From positions 62,001-126,000 of the forward strand of contig JAHHHM010000008.1 in assembly GCA_019359355.1 (NCBI GenBank): a stretch of DNA of 64,000 nt, given 5' to 3'. A program made the translations under genes and the position numbers. Of this stretch, positions 16,021 to 23,502 are shown piece after piece. Each line of letters starts with the position of its first letter. The first letter of the stretch is position 1. Origin of the DNA: Microcoleus vaginatus WJT46-NPBG5 (GTDB lineage Bacteria > Cyanobacteriota > Cyanobacteriia > Cyanobacteriales > Oscillatoriaceae). The notes beneath the pieces are model-generated. The model was not told where the DNA came from, ran no database searches, and saw nothing but the letters and a program-made list of their open reading frames with translations.

Positions 16021-16409
16021 GTCTTCAACTGTGCTCGCTTCGTTTTGCTATCGAGACGTTTTCTTTGAGAACTGCGAGTGGGTTTGCTCTTTCTGCGGGG
16101 TTTGGGTAATGCTACTGCACGTTTAATCAATTCTTGCAGTCGTTGCAACGCTTCTTCTTTGTTTTGCTCCTGGCTGCGGTGTTCTTGAGCTTTGATGACA
16201 ATTACCCCTTCCTTGGTAATGCGCTGATCATTGAGCTTCAACAGCCGCTCTTTGTAGGGTTCTGGCAATGAGGATGCCATGATGTCAAAGCGCAGGTGAA
16301 TGGCGGTTGATACCTTGTTCACGTTTTGGCCGCCGGCACCCTGAGAGCGCACTGCACTCATCTCTATCTCAGGTTCTGGGACGCTGACGGTGTTAGAAAT
16401 TTCCAGCAT
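15981..16409 (-). CDS. arfB: Peptidyl-tRNA hydrolase ArfB (ribosome rescue)
   Basis: 142 aa, the usual size for ArfB/YaeJ. It frees ribosomes stalled on non-stop mRNA by hydrolysing peptidyl-tRNA. The catalytic GGQ motif is in [13 protein letters not shown] (residues 22-34). The C-terminal tail is strongly basic (KPRRKSKPTRSSQRKR), as needed to enter the empty mRNA channel. It lacks the codon-recognition domain of RF1/RF2. Its 3' end is duplicated at 12.7 kb. Confidence 0.9.
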   Translation of the reverse strand: MLEISNTVSVPEPEIEMSAVRSQGAGGQNVNKVSTAIHLRFDIMASSLPEPYKERLLKLNDQRITKEGVIVIKAQEHRSQEQNKEEALQRLQELIKRAVALPKPRRKSKPTRSSQRKRLDSKTKRAQLKTMRGKVTDEREHD

Positions 16410-16507
16410 GGTTTATCAATAATTTTAGGAGAAAATCAAAGGGCTGTCCAACTCACAATTTCCAAACTTCTAGAGTACAATCGTTGCCGGTTCTCCATCC
16501 ATTTTGC

Positions 16508-16567
16508 AACCTGCCGGCAGATGCCTTTACAGTAAAAAAACCACTTCAATAGGAATGCCGGCAGGTT
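16508..16567. terminator. 12-bp inverted repeat with T-rich loop
   Basis: AACCTGCCGGCA (16508-16519) and TGCCGGCAGGTT (16556-16567) are perfect complements. It lies between the permease stop (minus strand) and the arfB start. The loop contains an A7 run (T7 on minus). Each arm carries the TGCCGGCA palindrome that is abundant in this window. Confidence 0.45.
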
Positions 16568-16638
16568 ACGTTCGCTTAGTGGTAGGAATAATATTGAGCT
16601 ATAGCAATCCTAAATTGGTTGCCATAAATTAAGAATCC

Positions 16639-17250
16639 CTAATCATCCGAATCTTCTTTTTGCTCTTCAGGGAAAAGCTGAGAAGCAACATATCCTCCCA
16701 ATTCTAAAAGCTGATCGAGCAAGAAGCTGGTAAGGCTGAGATAAAGAATCGCCACGATTAAATCGCTAACTTTGTTAAGCTTATAAGCCTCCCAAATCGA
16801 CAAGCCAATTCCTTTAGCGCCTGCCAACATTTCTCCAGCAATCACGGCAAACCACGCGACCCGAATCCCTAACCTTAAACCTGTAAAAATATAAGAAACA
16901 CCCAAGCTATTAGAATTCTGTTGAAACTGTCGCACCCCCATAGAAGTATGAATAATAATCTGTAAAATAGCGCTAATAAAACCAATAAAAATGATAGCAA
17001 CTTGCTTTTGCTTAAAGGCAAGGAGGGCGAGGGGCAATAAAACAATAGAGGGGATGGTGCCGGGTATTTGAAAGAGTCGCCTAAATATATGATAAAACAA
17101 GCGGTTCTTTCCAATCAGAATAGCAATGGGAACTCCCAAAATGACAGCAGGAATATAACCCCAAAACAACATCTGTAGGCTGGCTAAAATTGCGGAAGGT
17201 AGACGCCACTGTGTCTCTAGTTGTACGCTGGCTAAAATTGCCAAAGACAT
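16639..17250 (-). CDS. NrtB-like ABC permease, shortened
   Basis: 203 aa, inner-membrane permease fragment of the nitrate/taurine importer group. Several helices are clear, and the C-terminal part matches NrtB (YIFTGLRLGIRVAWFAVIAG, EMLAGAKGIGLSIWEAY, SDLIVAILYLSLTSFLLDQL). Between GVRQFQQN and YIFTGLR the stretch that normally forms the EAA coupling loop to the ATPase is about 20 residues too short. No binding-protein or ATPase gene is adjacent. The start region also seems shortened relative to the usual ~250-280 aa. Probably a non-functional relic, although the frame is open. Confidence 0.6.
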   Translation of the reverse strand: MSLAILASVQLETQWRLPSAILASLQMLFWGYIPAVILGVPIAILIGKNRLFYHIFRRLFQIPGTIPSIVLLPLALLAFKQKQVAIIFIGFISAILQIIIHTSMGVRQFQQNSNSLGVSYIFTGLRLGIRVAWFAVIAGEMLAGAKGIGLSIWEAYKLNKVSDLIVAILYLSLTSFLLDQLLELGGYVASQLFPEEQKEDSDD

Positions 17251-17452
17251 ATCCTGAATCTATCCTTTCATGGCTTCATGGCGAATATTTCGCAGAACTA
17301 ATCGAAAAGCAAGAGCTTAGGGCAAAGACTCTAGTCAAAAATTGGGGTAAATTCGCAAAAATTCCAGTCACAAATCAACTGGAAACCTCACAAGCGAATG
17401 CTAATTGATTATGGGTAATTGCTACCCATTTAACCGTTAATATTTAAGAAAT

Positions 17453-17833
17453 CTAAGACCGGCTATCTCGCCGCCCTAACTCATAGACGCCAGAACCAAT
17501 ACAGGCAATGATCCCCATACTAATCGCCCAACTGCGCCCCAAACCAATTTCTACGCCGTAGTTGCAAAGCGCCCCAACTAGGAAAAAGGGCACAATGCTA
17601 AATAGGGAAGCGTAGAATGAATTTTGTGCTTCTCGACCGGCACGAGTTCTGTCAAACTCCTCTGCAGAAGTGTAAAGAGATCGCTCAGCAAAATTAAACC
17701 AGCGGTTCAGCTGCTCTATCACCCATTCACTAACCGGCGAGAAGCCCAAATACAGAGCCAGCGACCACAGACTCACCCCAGCGATTACTGTGGCATCCAG
17801 AGCGAACTTAAACGGAAATATTTCAGTCAGCAT
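17453..17833 (-). CDS. Small membrane protein, cyanobacterial hypothetical
   Basis: 126 aa. Three hydrophobic segments are visible: about 8-30 (FALDATVIAGVSLWSLALYL), about 72-92 (FYASLFSIVPFFLVGALCNY) and about 100-116 (WAISMGIIACIGSGVY). Between the first two lies an amphipathic stretch (VIEQLNRWFNFAERSLYTSA). No catalytic motif. Stands alone, about 200 bases upstream of the permease gene on the same strand. Function not known. Confidence 0.65.
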   Translation of the reverse strand: MLTEIFPFKFALDATVIAGVSLWSLALYLGFSPVSEWVIEQLNRWFNFAERSLYTSAEEFDRTRAGREAQNSFYASLFSIVPFFLVGALCNYGVEIGLGRSWAISMGIIACIGSGVYELGRRDSRS

Positions 17834-18051
17834 CGGTCAAAAAACCATTTAAAGCAAGGTATTGGTAATAGTTCTTAAAGATTTTAGCCTTTGTGAGATT
17901 TTAACCTAAAATTCCGCCTGAATTTTTTGCACGATTGAACTCAAATCATGCTTTAATAGTCTTCCGGATCGGGTGCGTTGAACTGGAATGATGGGCTAGC
18001 TTTGAAGACTGAATTAAGTTAGTCAGCTTAATGACTTTGCAAGCATTTTGC

Positions 18052-18078
18052 TTGACAAAAAGCAAAATATAGTATAAT
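18052..18078 (+). promoter_or_regulatory. Consensus promoter for M23 peptidase gene
   Basis: TTGACA (18052-18057) and TATAAT (18073-18078), both perfect, but with a 15-base spacer, shorter than the usual 16-18. It lies 42 bases before the likely ATG at 18121. Confidence 0.65.
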
Positions 18079-18120
18079 GCGTTGTTTCCAAACTCACTTG
18101 GCGGTTGAGGAGTGTCACTA

Positions 18121-18738
18121 ATGAAGGGAATGGGTTTAGCGCGTCTGAGACGTGTGTTGTTCTTGGCCGGTTTAAGTGTGTTCGCTGTAGTTGCCTTAGG
18201 CTCTCAGCCCGATCCAATCAGAGCGCAAGCCAGTGAAGCCCAGCAAATGGCCACCGGCAGCACTTGGCAAGGTGCATCCTTTCCTGTAGAAAATTTTCAA
18301 GATTATACCTCTGCCTTTGGCCCACGGGGATACGGAGATTTTCACTACGGACTTGACCTCGCAGCCCCACAGGGCAGCTATATCCGTAACTGGTGGGCCG
18401 GCGTCGTAGTAGAAGTCATTGATGACGGTCGATGTGGCACCGGCCTTGTCATTCAATCTGGCCCTTGGGAACACGTCTACTGCCACCTGGAAGGGCAAGT
18501 CGGCAAAGCCAACGGTCGGAATTATCTCATTGATCGTGCCGGCGGACTGCAAATTTGGCACGGTCAGCAGGTTCTCGCCGGTGCCAGGATAGGGCGCGTG
18601 GGCATGAGCGGTCGGACGAGCGGCCCGCACTTGCACTGGGGACTGAGATACTCCAACCAGTGGATAGACCCAGCCATTGTCCTACGGGCAATGTACGGCC
18701 AGCAAAGAGCCTCTGTTTCCAGCAGAACCCAAGAATAG
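18121..18738 (+). CDS. M23 (LytM-type) metallopeptidase, secreted
   Basis: About 205 aa from ATG 18121; an in-frame GTG at 18112 is less likely. A signal peptide is seen (RLRRVLFLAGLSVFAVVALG, cleavage near IRAQA), so it acts in the periplasm. The M23 fold has the zinc ligands in HYGLDLAAPQG and HLHWGL, and the SG(R/K)TSGPHLH signature. It would cut peptide cross-links of peptidoglycan or act as a LytM activator of amidases. The domain is short, with no LysM or SH3 part. It has its own consensus-like promoter. Confidence 0.85.
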   Translation: MKGMGLARLRRVLFLAGLSVFAVVALGSQPDPIRAQASEAQQMATGSTWQGASFPVENFQDYTSAFGPRGYGDFHYGLDLAAPQGSYIRNWWAGVVVEVIDDGRCGTGLVIQSGPWEHVYCHLEGQVGKANGRNYLIDRAGGLQIWHGQQVLAGARIGRVGMSGRTSGPHLHWGLRYSNQWIDPAIVLRAMYGQQRASVSSRTQE

Positions 18739-18836
18739 CTAAGGACTAGGAACGCTTTGAGGGATGAAGCGTGAAAGCAATCAGTTGCATTCTCCTACTC
18801 TCCCACTCCAGTCCCTAGTGCCTAGTTCTTAGTCCC

Positions 18837-20909
18837 TCAGGCCGAATGGCTTGATACCATCTGATGCTCCGGCAGTTGCGTGAATTCACTGACAATTTTC
18901 CGGAACTCATCGCCCTCAATGGTTTCCTCGTCTAACAGCAGATCCACGAGGCGATCCATCAGGGCGCGGTTTTCGCCGATCAACCGACAAGCTTCCTGAT
19001 AACAGCGAAGCGCAATCATACGAACTTGCTGATCGATTTTAATTGCCACCTCCTCTGAATAATCAGAGCGTGCCATCCAGTCTCGACCCAAAAACACTTC
19101 ATTATTGTTCGGACTTTCCAAAGCCAGTGGACCCAGCTCAGACATCCCGTAGCGTGTAACCATTTCCCGCGCTAAATCGGCCACTACCCGGATATCATTG
19201 CTGGCACCCACCGTGATTTCCGCATCGCCAAACACGACTTCCTCAGCCGCCCGACCGCCCAAGGCAATAGTGATTCGATCTCTCAGCCAAGCCCGACTGT
19301 AAAGACCGCTATCCACCATCTCTTCATTAAAAACCTGTTGGGCAAAACCGCCAATCCCGCCCGAACGGGGAATAATGGTGACTTTATTCAACGGATCCGA
19401 GTTCTTCAGCAGTGTCATCAGCAGAGCGTGGCCCACTTCATGATAGGCAATCAAGCGCTTTTTCTTGCTGTCGAGCAGCGGCGTTAGGGTGAGTCCAATG
19501 GTGATGCGATCAATGGCATCGTCAACTTCCAATGACCCAATCGCCTCTTTGCGCCGGCGGGCTGTCAAAATTGCCGCTTCGTTCAGCAAATTGGCCAAAT
19601 CCGCCCCAGAAAATCCAGGGGTGCGCCGCGCAATCGCATCAAGTGACACTTCCGGTGCCAGCTTTTTATTTCGGGCGTGAACCTCTAAAATCCCCAACCG
19701 GCCATTATAGCTGGGCAAATCAACCGTTACCTGCCGATCAAACCGGCCTGGACGCAGCAAGGCAGCATCCAGCACGTCAGGACGGTTGGTTGCGGCAATA
19801 ATAATGATGCCGGTGTTGCCTTCAAACCCATCCATTTCTGTCAGCAACTGGTTCAGGGTTTGCTCCCGTTCATCGTTGCCGCCACCTATACCGGCACCCC
19901 GCTGCCGGCCTACTGCGTCAATTTCATCAATGAATACCAAGCAGGGGGCGTTTTCCTTCGCTTTCTTGAATAAATCTCGTACTCGTGAGGCACCCACCCC
20001 AACGAACATCTCAACAAATTCCGAACCGGACATACTGAAGAACGGCACACCGGCTTCCCCAGCAATTGCCTTGGCTAGCATGGTTTTGCCGGTTCCGGGC
20101 GGGCCAATCAACAGCACGCCTTTAGGAATTTTCGCACCCACGGCTGTGAAGCGTTCTGGCTTCTTCAAAAACGTGACAACTTCTTGAAGTTCTTCTTTCG
20201 CTTCTTCAATACCGGCCACATCATCGAACATCACGCCGGTTTTTGCTTCCATCTGGAACCGCGCGCGAGTTTTGCCAAAATTCATCGCTTGGCTGCCGGC
20301 TTGGCTCGACCGGCGCAAGATCATCATCAATCCCCCAATTAACAGCATAATCAGCAGTAAATTGGCTACCAGCCCCACTGCCGCGCTGTGATCTGTAGAG
20401 GGCTGCAGATCCAGTTGAATATCCTCGTTAAGCTTGTTTTTTTCGCGAATTGCTTGATAAACCTCTGGGTATTTCTCCAATAAAGACACTTCATACTCTT
20501 TTTGCTTCGAGTCCTTCAACTGGACTTTGGCAATTTGTTGAGCGGGATCAATCTCTACTTTCGTGACTTCACCAGCATTAATTTTCTGCAACAGCTGGCT
20601 ATAACTCAGCGTTAATCGCTCTGCCGCCGCCAAACTCGGTGTTGCCAACAATAACCCCTGTACCATCAACCAACCAGCAGCGAGAGAGCCAAGGCGGCGT
20701 GCCGGCTCACGCAGCATTGAGCCTACGCTTTTCTTTGCTAAAGGCTCTGCCGTCGCCCGATTGACCTCAGATCCGCCTGCCGGTTGCTGCCCCATGCTTG
20801 CTTTCATCCAGGAACCTTTCATCTCACTACCGCCTGCTGACTTGTCTAACTCTTGCTTACGATCCTCAGAAGCTCGACCCATCGGCACGAGTTGAGAAAA
20901 CCTTTTCAA
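18837..20909 (-). CDS. ftsH: ATP-dependent zinc metalloprotease FtsH
   Basis: 690 aa, membrane AAA+ protease that removes damaged membrane proteins such as photosystem II D1. The order is: long polar N-terminus (1-70), first hydrophobic segment (about 75-93), extracytoplasmic domain, second membrane helix ([20 protein letters not shown], about 178-198), AAA domain with Walker A GPPGTGKT (near 270), Walker [17 protein letters not shown] and SRH arginines, then the protease domain with HEVGH (near 489). The N-terminal 60 residues are Lys/Ser/Gly-rich and longer than usual, so translation may begin at a later ATG. Which of the four cyanobacterial FtsH proteins this is cannot be settled by eye. 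Confidence 0.93.
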   Translation of the reverse strand: MKRFSQLVPMGRASEDRKQELDKSAGGSEMKGSWMKASMGQQPAGGSEVNRATAEPLAKKSVGSMLREPARRLGSLAAGWLMVQGLLLATPSLAAAERLTLSYSQLLQKINAGEVTKVEIDPAQQIAKVQLKDSKQKEYEVSLLEKYPEVYQAIREKNKLNEDIQLDLQPSTDHSAAVGLVANLLLIMLLIGGLMMILRRSSQAGSQAMNFGKTRARFQMEAKTGVMFDDVAGIEEAKEELQEVVTFLKKPERFTAVGAKIPKGVLLIGPPGTGKTMLAKAIAGEAGVPFFSMSGSEFVEMFVGVGASRVRDLFKKAKENAPCLVFIDEIDAVGRQRGAGIGGGNDEREQTLNQLLTEMDGFEGNTGIIIIAATNRPDVLDAALLRPGRFDRQVTVDLPSYNGRLGILEVHARNKKLAPEVSLDAIARRTPGFSGADLANLLNEAAILTARRRKEAIGSLEVDDAIDRITIGLTLTPLLDSKKKRLIAYHEVGHALLMTLLKNSDPLNKVTIIPRSGGIGGFAQQVFNEEMVDSGLYSRAWLRDRITIALGGRAAEEVVFGDAEITVGASNDIRVVADLAREMVTRYGMSELGPLALESPNNNEVFLGRDWMARSDYSEEVAIKIDQQVRMIALRCYQEACRLIGENRALMDRLVDLLLDEETIEGDEFRKIVSEFTQLPEHQMVSSHSA

Positions 20910-20997
20910 TTTTTAGTTTATCTTTCCCGATTCTAGCTTTAGCAGCGGTTGCCTTGCATCGGCACAGCAGCTACACCCCTCCAACCAAGCCGACAAC

Positions 20998-21027
20998 TTG
21001 ACAGGATATCTTTCAACTCGCTAAAAT
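20998..21027 (+). promoter_or_regulatory. Promoter for FMN reductase gene
   Basis: TTGACA (20998-21003), 18-base spacer, TAAAAT (21022-21027), about 80 bases before the start codon. It lies in the divergent spacer with ftsH. Confidence 0.55.
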
Positions 21028-21107
21028 GTGCGTAGTCATAACGACTTCGCTTTACTAAGAACCTTGACTGCAATACTGTCCCCACACACATCACAGAAAC
21101 AGCCACT

Positions 21108-21653
21108 ATGGTAAAAATTGTTGGAATTGCTGGGAGTTTGCGCCCTCAGTCCTACAGTCACCTCGCCCTGCAAGCCGCAAGCAGGCGGATAACTGCACTC
21201 GGCGCACAGATGGAAATCCTTGATTTGCGCCAGATGCAGTTGCCATTTTGCAACGGTGAAAAAGAATATCCGGATTACCCAGATGTTGAGAAACTTCGCA
21301 ATGCCGTAAGCCGTGCCGACGGACTGATTTTATCGACTCCGGAATACCACGGCAGTGCCAGCGGTGTGATGAAAAATGCCTTGGATCTGATGAGCTTTGA
21401 GCAGCTATCCGATAAAGTTACAGGTTTGATTAGCGTTTTGGGGGGTCAGTCCAACAGCAACACCCTCAATGACTTGAGAGTAATTATGCGCTGGGTACAC
21501 GCCTGGGTAATTCCCGAACAAATCGCTATTGGGCAAGCCTGGACAGCGTTTGGGGAAGACGGCAAGATTGTGGATGAAAAACTTTCCCAGCGCTTTGATC
21601 AATTTGCAGAAAGTTTGGTAAGTAATACTGCAAAACTGCGAAACGTTGCTTGA
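21108..21653 (+). CDS. NADPH-dependent FMN reductase family
   Basis: 181 aa, flavodoxin-fold cytosolic oxidoreductase using FMN and NAD(P)H; quinone, chromate or azo compounds are typical substrates. The phosphate-binding loop is GIAGSLRPQSYS (residues 6-17). The second FMN motif is STPEYHGSASGVMKNALD (about 77-94). The third region, LGGQSNSNTLNDLR, carries the GGxxG-type flavin contact. It is a single gene, divergent from ftsH, with a good promoter upstream. Confidence 0.88.
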   Translation: MVKIVGIAGSLRPQSYSHLALQAASRRITALGAQMEILDLRQMQLPFCNGEKEYPDYPDVEKLRNAVSRADGLILSTPEYHGSASGVMKNALDLMSFEQLSDKVTGLISVLGGQSNSNTLNDLRVIMRWVHAWVIPEQIAIGQAWTAFGEDGKIVDEKLSQRFDQFAESLVSNTAKLRNVA

Positions 21654-21724
21654 GAATCTCCTTGTTTTTCTTCGCGTTTGGCAGGAAACTGAAGCCGCCT
21701 CCTCGGTCTTTTGTTAAGAATGTT

Positions 21725-21826
21725 TTAAGCGATAGCAATGAGTAGTAAAGCAGCGAGAGTCAGGGTTAAAGCTTGCAGCGCGATTGTTCCTGCCAGCCAT
21801 CGCAGCGGTTTCCAACTAACTTCCAT
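21725..21826 (-). CDS. 33-aa single-span membrane protein (new small ORF)
   Basis: Minus-strand ORF from ATG 21824-21826 to TAA 21725-21727. The product begins MEVSWKPLRWLAGTIALQAL and ends in a leucine/alanine helix (TLTLAALLLIAIA). A Shine-Dalgarno GAGGA is 9 bases upstream of ATG. The size and one-helix layout resemble small photosystem or NDH subunits and other membrane microproteins, but I do not recognise it as any named one. It ends about 70 bases from the FMN reductase stop, on the opposite strand. Confidence 0.5.
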   Translation of the reverse strand: MEVSWKPLRWLAGTIALQALTLTLAALLLIAIA

Positions 21827-22060
21827 AATTTATTTTCCTCAGCACCTGAGGTGGACTGACGAAAATTATCCACTAATGCTCCAAAATGTGCCAGCGATCC
21901 CCAGTTTTAACATAGGAAATATTTCACGGGTGAAGTTGTTCGCCCTTACTCCTAAAACTCGCTCTGACCAACAACTAAAGGGATTTTTAACGACCTAAAA
22001 CTCTCAAACTGAAGAGGAAATCGTCCGCGCGACTGAAACTTTTCAAAAACTCTCAAGCTC

Positions 22061-22087
22061 ACTCAGCACGCAGCATTCAGCACTCAG
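22061..22087. repeat. Heptameric STRR (CAGCAYT-type)
   Basis: Imperfect tandem heptamers, ACTCAGCACGCAGCATTCAG followed by CACTCAG, in the gap between the small membrane ORF and the chelatase gene. Such short tandem repeats are typical of filamentous cyanobacteria. Confidence 0.6.
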
Positions 22088-22124
22088 AACTTAAATTTGT
22101 AGAACCGGCATTAAGAAAAGATTA

Positions 22125-22150
22125 AAAAGTAGGGCCGGCAACGCCGGCCC
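22125..22150 (-). terminator. Terminator of chelatase gene
   Basis: GGGCCGGC (22132-22139) and GCCGGCCC (22143-22150) form an 8-bp GC stem with a 3-base loop. Read on the minus strand it is followed by a T-rich stretch (TACTTTTTAATC). It lies 20 bases after the stop at 22171. Confidence 0.75.
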
Positions 22151-22170
22151 CACACAATCTAGAGCAAAAG

Positions 22171-23349
22171 TTAATGATGATGGTGAGCGCCATCGTGATG
22201 ATGATGTTCGTGATGCTCGTGATGCTCATGATGCTCGTGAGTGTGAAGCGCCGGCAACGCCATCTGAGGATTGACAGATAACGCTTGTTCTGACAACAAC
22301 GCTTCAATTTGGGGAACTGCCCACTCAGCCGCCATCTTGAGAAACTCAGGAGTATCGTTGACGCACGCCATTTGCACGTAAGTCACATCTGGATGCCGGC
22401 GTTGCAGGGAGTGAATAATGTGATCCACATCTAGCAGCGTTTCGTGATTTTCCGTTGCAAAGCCAATGGGCATCATGACAATTGCCTTAGCGCCAAGATC
22501 AATCAAATTGCCGGCGGCTTGATCTGCATTCGGCTGAGTCCACTCAATTAACGGCGTGTCATGGTTGAGCCAGCCCACAGAAATTAAGGGATAGCGATTC
22601 ATCAGCTTTTCGCGCACCAGTTCGTACATCGCTTCACTTTCAGCGATCCCAGAGGTAAATCCCTTCGCCTTATGGGGGCAGCCGTGGTTCATCAAGATGA
22701 TGCCTATTTGAGAAGGCAAATATTTATCAGCCAATTCAGCCGCAATTTTTTCCTCAACCAACTGAGCGAGCAAATCGATATAAGCCGGCTCATTATAAAA
22801 AGAGGGAATATAGCGCATTCCCTTCACCCAGTGTTCATCGCCATCAGCCAGTTCAGCCAGGGCTTTGTTCACTTGCTCAACGGCAATACCGCTGGTGAAG
22901 ATAGAATCCACCACTAGCAACGGGTAAATCAGCAGCTTGTCGAAACCTTCAGCCTTGATTTCTGCCAAAACTTGAGACGGCAGAAAAGGAGCACAGAAGT
23001 TAAACGCTTTAAACACGCGCACCGACTCACCCCAGCGGTGTTGCAGTTCGTGTTCAATACCGGCACGTTGCTTTTCAAAAATCGCATTGTGCGGCGAAAT
23101 AAAATCGTGATGAGTATGTCCCCATTCGTGCCGGTCAAAAATCGCCAGCAGTTTGGCTAAGGGCGGGTAGATCCAAGTCGGAACCGGCGCAAATTTAGCC
23201 GTGAGGAGATTCAGCGCCTGTTCGTTATAATTGGCGAAATCTTCGTAACTTTCAACCTCGCCATAGCCCATGAGCAAGACGGCAACTCGGTCATTACCGG
23301 CAGCCGAGTCAGGGGGGTGTGCGTGCAGTTTTTCAGGGGTGGCAACCAC
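22171..23349 (-). CDS. Ferrochelatase-family protein with His-rich tail
   Basis: 392 aa, a class II chelatase fold that inserts a divalent metal into a tetrapyrrole. It begins VAVLLMGYGEVESYEDF and has two half-domains, the second with the conserved H-N/S-x-P-like segment (VGWLNHDTPLIEW) and PIGFATENHETLLDVDH, close to the ferrochelatase E-x-x-x-x-L-D motif. It differs from standard HemH, which carries an LNxGGP start and in cyanobacteria often a C-terminal CAB-like helix. Instead the last 27 residues are mostly His (THEHHEHHEHHEHHHHDGAH), suited to metal storage. Iron, cobalt or nickel chelation are all possible. Standing alone, with its own terminator. Confidence 0.65.
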   Translation of the reverse strand: MVATPEKLHAHPPDSAAGNDRVAVLLMGYGEVESYEDFANYNEQALNLLTAKFAPVPTWIYPPLAKLLAIFDRHEWGHTHHDFISPHNAIFEKQRAGIEHELQHRWGESVRVFKAFNFCAPFLPSQVLAEIKAEGFDKLLIYPLLVVDSIFTSGIAVEQVNKALAELADGDEHWVKGMRYIPSFYNEPAYIDLLAQLVEEKIAAELADKYLPSQIGIILMNHGCPHKAKGFTSGIAESEAMYELVREKLMNRYPLISVGWLNHDTPLIEWTQPNADQAAGNLIDLGAKAIVMMPIGFATENHETLLDVDHIIHSLQRRHPDVTYVQMACVNDTPEFLKMAAEWAVPQIEALLSEQALSVNPQMALPALHTHEHHEHHEHHEHHHHDGAHHHH

Positions 23350-23502
23350 GTCAGGTTCCTCCAGAGGATTAGTTATGAGGAGTACAGCACTGGGGCATGG
23401 CGTTGTGGTGCTCTTCCAAATTACCAGCGCTGCACGTCCATTCTCTTAGGTTAGCATCCCCTCCAGGGGCATACGATAAAAGACTTCACAAATCACCTTA
23501 AC

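Noticed and set aside
19020-19035. GCGAAGCGC in ftsH as another small dispersed repeat
   Set aside because: Only the first mini-hairpin is present, in normal coding sequence; the second hairpin is missing.
21738-21998. 86-codon plus-strand ORF
   Set aside because: Lies over the 33-aa minus-strand membrane ORF, lacks a ribosome site and has no recognisable domain.
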